From Carex sylvatica (taxonomy: Eukaryota > Streptophyta > Magnoliopsida > Poales > Cyperaceae), in NCBI GenBank assembly GCA_964058845.1, contig CAXKVR010000781.1, forward strand, positions 1 to 37,403: a DNA stretch of 37,403 bases. Direction: 5' to 3'. Positions 33,685-37,403 of this stretch are shown in pieces (within the stretch, counting starts at the first letter, position 1; each line of letters starts with the position of its first letter). The notes under the pieces are model-generated. The model did not search any database. It was not told the origin of the DNA and saw only the letters and a program-made list of their open reading frames with translations. Position numbers and translations under genes: made by a program.

Positions 33685-34385
33685 GGTTTGTATAAGTACC
33701 TCTCAATGTCATGCTGCGTGGATCGCCAATGCAGACCTCGATCGGCGAATAGAGCTCGCAGCGCCGTCTTCTTCAAATGAAATCTCGATCTCCCACCATT
33801 ATCACGTATATCTGGCTCTGCTCCTAACAGCTCTGCGAGGCTGGCATTAATCATGTTCTCATCAGTGGGGTCAGATATGCCACCGATGGGCACGCCCTGG
33901 ATAGGCAAACCCCAAAGGACACTCACGTCATGGAGAGTCACTGTCATCTCTCCGAACGGTAAATGGAATGTGTGTGTCTCGGGGCGCCATTGCTCCACTA
34001 GTCCCTGAATGAGGGACGCATTAATGGCCTTGCTCTCCGTCTCTAATATATCGACCAAATGGTACAACCCCAGATTTTGTAGATACGAGTACATCAGAGA
34101 GTAGTACTCCATGCCATAAATCCGACACTTGCTTTCTAGAGACTCCTGACTCTGCATTGAAAAAAAAAGAAACAACATAAAAATATGAAAATATGATAAC
34201 TCTAAAAAATTTAAACGTAAAAAAAAGGAAAAAATAAAGTAATCACGTACCTCTCGGGATGCTAGTGAGACTCGATGCTCACTGTGAGGTATCCATAATA
34301 ATGGACTGAAATGCTCCGTGCTATCCATGGGAATGGGCTCATCAATAGGGTCGGGTGGTGGTCTCCTAGGACGTCCCCTAGCCAT
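31627..34385 (-). pseudogene. Plant mobile domain (PMD) gene in the MULE, one nonsense codon
   Basis: Seven exons join in phase on the minus strand: 34386-34251, 34151-33700, 33570-33393, 33321-32867, 32780-32510, 32427-32095 and 31983-31627. They total about 726 codons from ATG 34385-34383, which directly follows an acceptor. The PMD landmarks are GLVEQWRPETHTFHLPFGEM (residues about 95-114), LHDVSVLWGLPIQGVP (118-133), YTRAFVMNLFGSVMFPDSSG (from 197), GAVLAHLYSNLCHACK and LLLQHWPWSRIPV. The C-terminal about 118 residues are acidic and low in complexity. The one lesion is TAG at 32749-32747 (codon about 418), inside the fifth exon; downstream coding is still open and motif-like. Host relatives are Arabidopsis MAIN and MAIL1, nuclear proteins needed for transposon silencing and meristem upkeep. 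Similar domains in transposons are known. It may still give a truncated product containing most of the domain. Confidence 0.82.
33643..33682. repeat. (TA)n microsatellite in a PMD intron
   Basis: About twenty TA units after a short (AAAT)n run, inside the intron between PMD exons 2 and 3 (33571-33699). It makes the automatic frame of this exon run on into Ile-Tyr repeats that are not coding. Confidence 0.9.
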
Positions 34386-34386
34386 C

Positions 34387-35900
34387 CTACGTTTGGAAAA
34401 AAATTTAGACATGATATAATTGGCTAAAATAAGCTCATTCCGGTGAAAATATGATAAAATAAGCTAATTGAGGTAAAAAAATACAAAACTACGCTAGTAA
34501 GAATAAAAAATATTATTCGGTCAAAATATGAAGACCCAAGCAAAAATATACTAAATATGCTACAATACACTAATTTTGGTAAAAATATGCTACAATGAGT
34601 TAAAATGAAAAAAATATGTTATTCGGCTAAAATATGCTAAAACCAGCGAAAATATACTAAAATAACATAATTGCGGTAAAAATAGGCTAAATTACGTTAA
34701 TATGAAAAAATGTTATTCTGACAAAATATACTAAAATATGCTAAAATACAATAATTACGGTAAAATGTGCTAAAATACGTTAATTATGACAAAAATATAC
34801 TCAAATATACGCTAATTTCGGTAAAAATATGCTACAATGCGTTAAAATGAAAAAAATATGTTATTTGGCTAAAATATGCTAAAACCAGCGAAAATAAACT
34901 AAAATAACATAATTGCGGTAAAAATAGGCTAAATTACGTTAATGTGAAAAAAGGTTATTCTGACAAAATATACTAAAATATGCTAAAATACAATAATTAC
35001 GGTAAAATGTGCTAAAATACGTTAATTATGATAAAAATATACTCAAATATGCTACAATACGCTAATTTCGGTAAAAATATGCTACAATTCATTAAAATGA
35101 AAAAAATATGTTATTCGGCTAAAATATGCTAAAACCAGAGAAAATATACTAAAATAACATAATTGCGGTAAAAATAGGCTAAATTACGTTAATATGAAAA
35201 AATGTTATTCTGACAAAATATACTAAAATATGCTAAAATACAATAATTACGGTTAAATGTGCTAAAATACGTTACTTATTGCAAAAATATACTCAAATAT
35301 GCTACAATACGCTGATTTCGGTAAAAATATGCTATAATGCGTTAAAATGAAAAAAATATGTTATTCGGCTAAAATATGCTAAAATAAGCGAAAATATACT
35401 AAAATAACATAATTACGGTAAAAATAGGCTAAATTACGTTAATTACGGCAAAAATATACTAAATTTGTTAAAATATGCTAATTACGGTCAAATTATGCTA
35501 AAATACGCTAATTACAGTCAAAATTTTGGACTAAAAATTTCAAAATGAAATTAAAACTACATTTGGTACCTCAATTATCATTAATTATAACTAAATTTGG
35601 TACCTACATTAACACTAATTACTAATAAATTCGATACTTTAATTAATTAACCCTAATTAATACTAATTACGGTCAAATTTTGGACTAAATAATTCAAAAT
35701 AAAATTAAAACTAACTTTGGTACCATAATTATCACTAATTTTAAATATTTTTGGTACCTACATTGACGCTAATTACCACTAAATTGGTACCGTAATTAAA
35801 TAATCATAATTATAACTAATTAGCACTAACTAACTTAATTTGACTAATCTATAATTTTTTTACACTACAAATGAAATTTCAAAAATATATAGGGACTTAC
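34387..35900. other. Leader intron of the PMD gene
   Basis: Minus-strand intron inferred from a donor at 35900 (GCAA then GTAAGT) and an acceptor at 34389-34388 immediately before the ATG. It is about 1.5 kb and holds the 242-250 bp tandem repeats plus related AT-rich stretches with GGTACC-like words at 35560-35790. Confidence 0.5.
34619..35480. repeat. Tandem repeat of 242-250 bp, about 3.5 units
   Basis: Units start with TTATTCGGCTAAAATATGCT at 34619, 34861 (with one change), 35111 and 35361. Each unit is itself built from short degenerate words of the type AAAATATGCTAAAATACGC and AATTACGGTAAAAATA, so there is a nested short period too. It lies in the PMD leader intron, mirroring the 30-bp array in the leader intron of the transposase gene on the opposite arm. 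Confidence 0.85.
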
Positions 35901-36031
35901 TTGCAAATTGGGAGAAGAGAGAAGAAGAGAGGAGAAAAAAGAGAAGAAATTCAGGTGGGGAGGAGAGAGAGTGAGATCTTTGAGAAAATGAATTATGAGG
36001 AGAGAGAAATAGCTGTTGGGGGGTATTTATA
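35901..36031 (-). promoter_or_regulatory. TATA box and pyrimidine-rich leader exon of the PMD gene
   Basis: TATAAATA on the minus strand at 36031-36024, about 10 bp inside the right terminal repeat. It is followed on the minus strand by a CT-rich leader ending at 35901 before the GTAAGT donor. The arrangement mirrors the left arm (TATA, GA-rich leader, donor). Promoter activity is inferred. Confidence 0.5.
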
Positions 36032-36040
36032 GGCCCAGAT

Positions 36041-36180
36041 CGCCGATAAATGGGGCGGTCAAGAATTTTAATTACGGACCGCCAAAAAATGGGGCGGTTA
36101 GGGCATTTTTAAAATTCCAGCTCTAACTCTGTTATTCTTAATAATTTGTTTTTTTCTTTGAGTATTTTTAAAAATGTCGG
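36041..36180 (-). repeat. Right terminal inverted repeat of the MULE
   Basis: Ends AAAAATGTCGG at 36180. Pairs with the left repeat over 140 bp; differences are almost all C/T or G/A. GTTTTATA follows directly at 36181-36188. Confidence 0.88.
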
Positions 36181-36188
36181 GTTTTATA

Positions 36189-36245
36189 CGTACCAACTGA
36201 CTACTTTTTTTTATATTTGGAGCCGTCCGTGATTTTTGATCAGTG
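36189..36245. mobile_element. Right remainder of the CACTA-type element, end uncertain
   Basis: TACCAACTGACTAC continues the subterminal hairpin interrupted at 25910. Read inverted from 36245, CACTGATCAAAAATCACGG resembles the left terminus (CACTAGTACAAAAAACCCC) in the CACT and CAAAAA words. The three flanking bases do not match those at 22747-22749, so this is only a candidate terminus. Confidence 0.35.
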
Positions 36246-36253
36246 ATTTTTGA

Positions 36254-36633
36254 TGAGCACCGTTGTGAATTTTATTTCGCGGGTTTGTAACTCAAAATTT
36301 CGATCAGCTGAAGCAATTCCCTCTGTGCAAAACAAAAATCTTGATCTGCTACCCCAAAATCCTCCCAACCCTCCGACCCAAACCCTTCATGGCCTCCTCT
36401 CCTCTCCTTTCCGATCACCTCTAGACCAAAACCCTTCTCGCCTCTCCGCCTCTTTGCCTCGACCTTACTCCTGCCTCTCCGCCTCTTCGACCTTACGGCT
36501 GCGCCTCGAATTTACTCCTGCCTCTCAGCCTCGACCTTACGCCTCTCCTGCCTTTGCCACTATGTCTTTTTGGCCTCCGCGACTCCGCACGGATCGTCGA
36601 TCGCGACCCTTATCTAAAGATGTTATCCTTTAA
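36254..36633 (+). other. CT-rich open stretch, possible leader or 5' exon
   Basis: An open frame of about 126 residues rich in Ser, Pro, Leu and Arg. It contains repeated units around CCTCGACCTTACTCCTGCC (36450-36545), which give duplicated LSAS and PRPYS-like words. CT-rich sequence like this is common in plant 5' leaders and organelle-targeting segments. It precedes the nuclease exons on the same strand, but I cannot connect them by a convincing splice chain. Coding status is doubtful. Confidence 0.3.
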
Positions 36634-36891
36634 TTTGTGAAAAGAAATCTTTATTGGGTGTCTGATGAATCTTTTTTTTTTTTTGTTTTTTTTGTAGTAT
36701 TTTGAGAAGATGATAAAAAGATATAATGACTGTAAAATATTTCTACAATTCAAAAATGTTTTTGCACTTCAAATTATGAGATACAATTTGGAGCCTCCCG
36801 AGATAGTAACAATTAATATTTTGATAGTTATTTGTATTTCCTTGATCTGCTTCTACCTTAGGCTCAACCAAAAAATCCAGTATTACATAGC

Positions 36892-36935
36892 CTGGTACTG
36901 GTACTGGTACTAGTACTGTTATTGGTACTAGTACG
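36892..36935. repeat. Hexamer repeat GGTACT
   Basis: TGGTACTGGTACTGGTACTA followed by further GTACT words: about six degenerate GGTACT units, probably intronic. Confidence 0.75.
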
Positions 36936-37108
36936 TATAAAACCAAACAATCAGGTGACATATGGATTTAGAGCAAAACTATGAGGAGAATTTCTCTTTG
37001 TAAGTAGAAGTGTCAGGTCTAAGTTGATTTTTTATTTATTTAGATTTAGCTAAAAGTGCTATCTTTACGACTTATATTTTTCAATGAAAAATTACTTTGT
37101 AAATGTAG

Positions 37109-37403
37109 AGGTTGGTCCGTTTAACAGCAAAGCACCCAGAGTACACAAGGAATTATGTCTTTCCATCTGATAAGGAGGTTCCCATTTCTCTCTCTCTATT
37201 GATTGGTCTCTGGTTTATTTTATTTCAATTTGCATGCTCATTTTTGTTGCTAATAAATGTGCTTCCTTTGCATGTGTAGGGGTGGGGATTTATAACAGTG
37301 GGAAATGTACCTGAAAAAATGGACTCAGAATCCATGATTGCTATTCGTTGTGAAACAGTACTTTGTACATATGGTACTGAAGCACTGGTACGGGTTTGTG
37401 CTG
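37109..37403 (+). CDS. Small RNA degrading nuclease (SDN) family, N-terminal exons, 3' end outside window
   Basis: Two exons are clear. 37109-37177 encodes RLVRLTAKHPEYTRNYVF then PSDKE; the acceptor is either TGTAG at 37108 or two bases later. 37280 to the window end encodes GWGFITVGN, then MDSESMIAIRCETVLC and GTEALVRVCA. The HPEY...FPS box and the MIAI-CE-VLC..GTE-LV-VC block match the plant SDN family, 3'-5' exonucleases of the DEDD class that shorten microRNAs. In that family exonuclease motif I reads DCEM, where the Asp and Glu bind metal. Here the Asp position is Arg and the Met is Thr, while the Glu is kept. This gene may therefore be catalytically dead, a decaying copy, or a divergent paralogue. 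Upstream exons are not resolved. Confidence 0.7.

Larger units (their letters stand above)
25911..36180. mobile_element. Mutator-like element (MULE), 10.27 kb, with PMD and zinc-finger cargo
   Basis: Bounded by 140-bp terminal inverted repeats (25911-26050 and 36041-36180) and flanked by GTTTTATA at 25903-25910 and 36181-36188. The flanking repeat may be 9 bp with a T/C mismatch, the Mutator length. Inside are a mudrA-type transposase pseudogene (+), a PHD-like zinc-finger gene (+) and a convergent plant mobile domain gene (-). Each terminal repeat is followed by a TATA box, a leader exon and a repeat-filled leader intron. I count about 12 mismatches between the terminal repeats (roughly 91% identity), nearly all transitions, so insertion is not recent. 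The element lies inside the subterminal repeats of the CACTA-type element. PMD domains are known in both MULEs and Ty3/gypsy elements, so the pairing has precedent. Confidence 0.85.

Noticed and set aside
33597..33690. PMD exon 2 running on into Ile-Tyr repeats
   Set aside because: A good GT donor at 33699-33698 ends the exon before the (TA)n tract, and the next exon joins in phase with conserved sequence.
36665..36695. T-rich TTTTTTGTAGTA stretch as the right CACTA terminus
   Set aside because: The terminal CACTA bases are not preserved and no target duplication with 22747-22749 exists; a polypyrimidine tract before a splice acceptor explains it as well.

Overview
The window is nuclear DNA of a flowering plant. 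The evidence is a many-exon GT-AG gene with AT-rich introns, plant-type gene families (a double PHD/ePHD protein, a nepenthesin-like aspartic protease, a small-RNA-degrading nuclease, a plant mobile domain protein) and a dense load of DNA transposons. The species cannot be fixed from the sequence. All family names come from recognised motifs, not from a search.

Layout. 1-7009 (+) is the 3' part of a PHD/ePHD finger gene with 18 visible exons and a hairpin MITE in its last intron. 7010-11364 is non-coding, with one MITE, a poly-C run and a 379-bp tandem duplication. 11365-12639 (-) is an intact single-exon aspartic protease with a TATA box. 12705-20045 is non-coding and holds several non-autonomous DNA transposons: a MITE nested in an older hairpin, a MITE with a perfect 9-bp target duplication, and an Ac/Ds-like element with a perfect 8-bp duplication. 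20046-22749 is a near head-to-tail run of seven whole or partial hairpin elements. They share one core but have different tips, and most are separated only by TA/GA microsatellite.

From 22750 a CACTA-type terminus opens an element that contains a 670-bp tandem array. A second, much larger element is inserted into its subterminal repeats. This is a Mutator-like element (MULE) of about 10.27 kb (25911-36180) with 140-bp terminal inverted repeats and a GTTTTATA flanking duplication. It carries a broken mudrA-type transposase (+), a small PHD-like zinc-finger gene (+) and, convergent to them, a seven-exon plant mobile domain (PMD) gene (-) with one nonsense codon. Each arm has a TATA box at the inner edge of its inverted repeat, then a purine- or pyrimidine-rich leader exon, then a leader intron filled with tandem repeats. 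The transposase has two frameshifts and four in-frame stops, so this copy cannot move itself; the PMD gene is otherwise well preserved.

The window ends inside a gene of the SDN (small RNA degrading nuclease) family, whose DEDD exonuclease motif I appears to lack its first aspartate. The nested transposon block stops just before this gene's apparent leader. The most interesting object is the composite MULE with its convergent PMD and zinc-finger cargo and mirror-image arms. The modular hairpin MITE cluster comes second.
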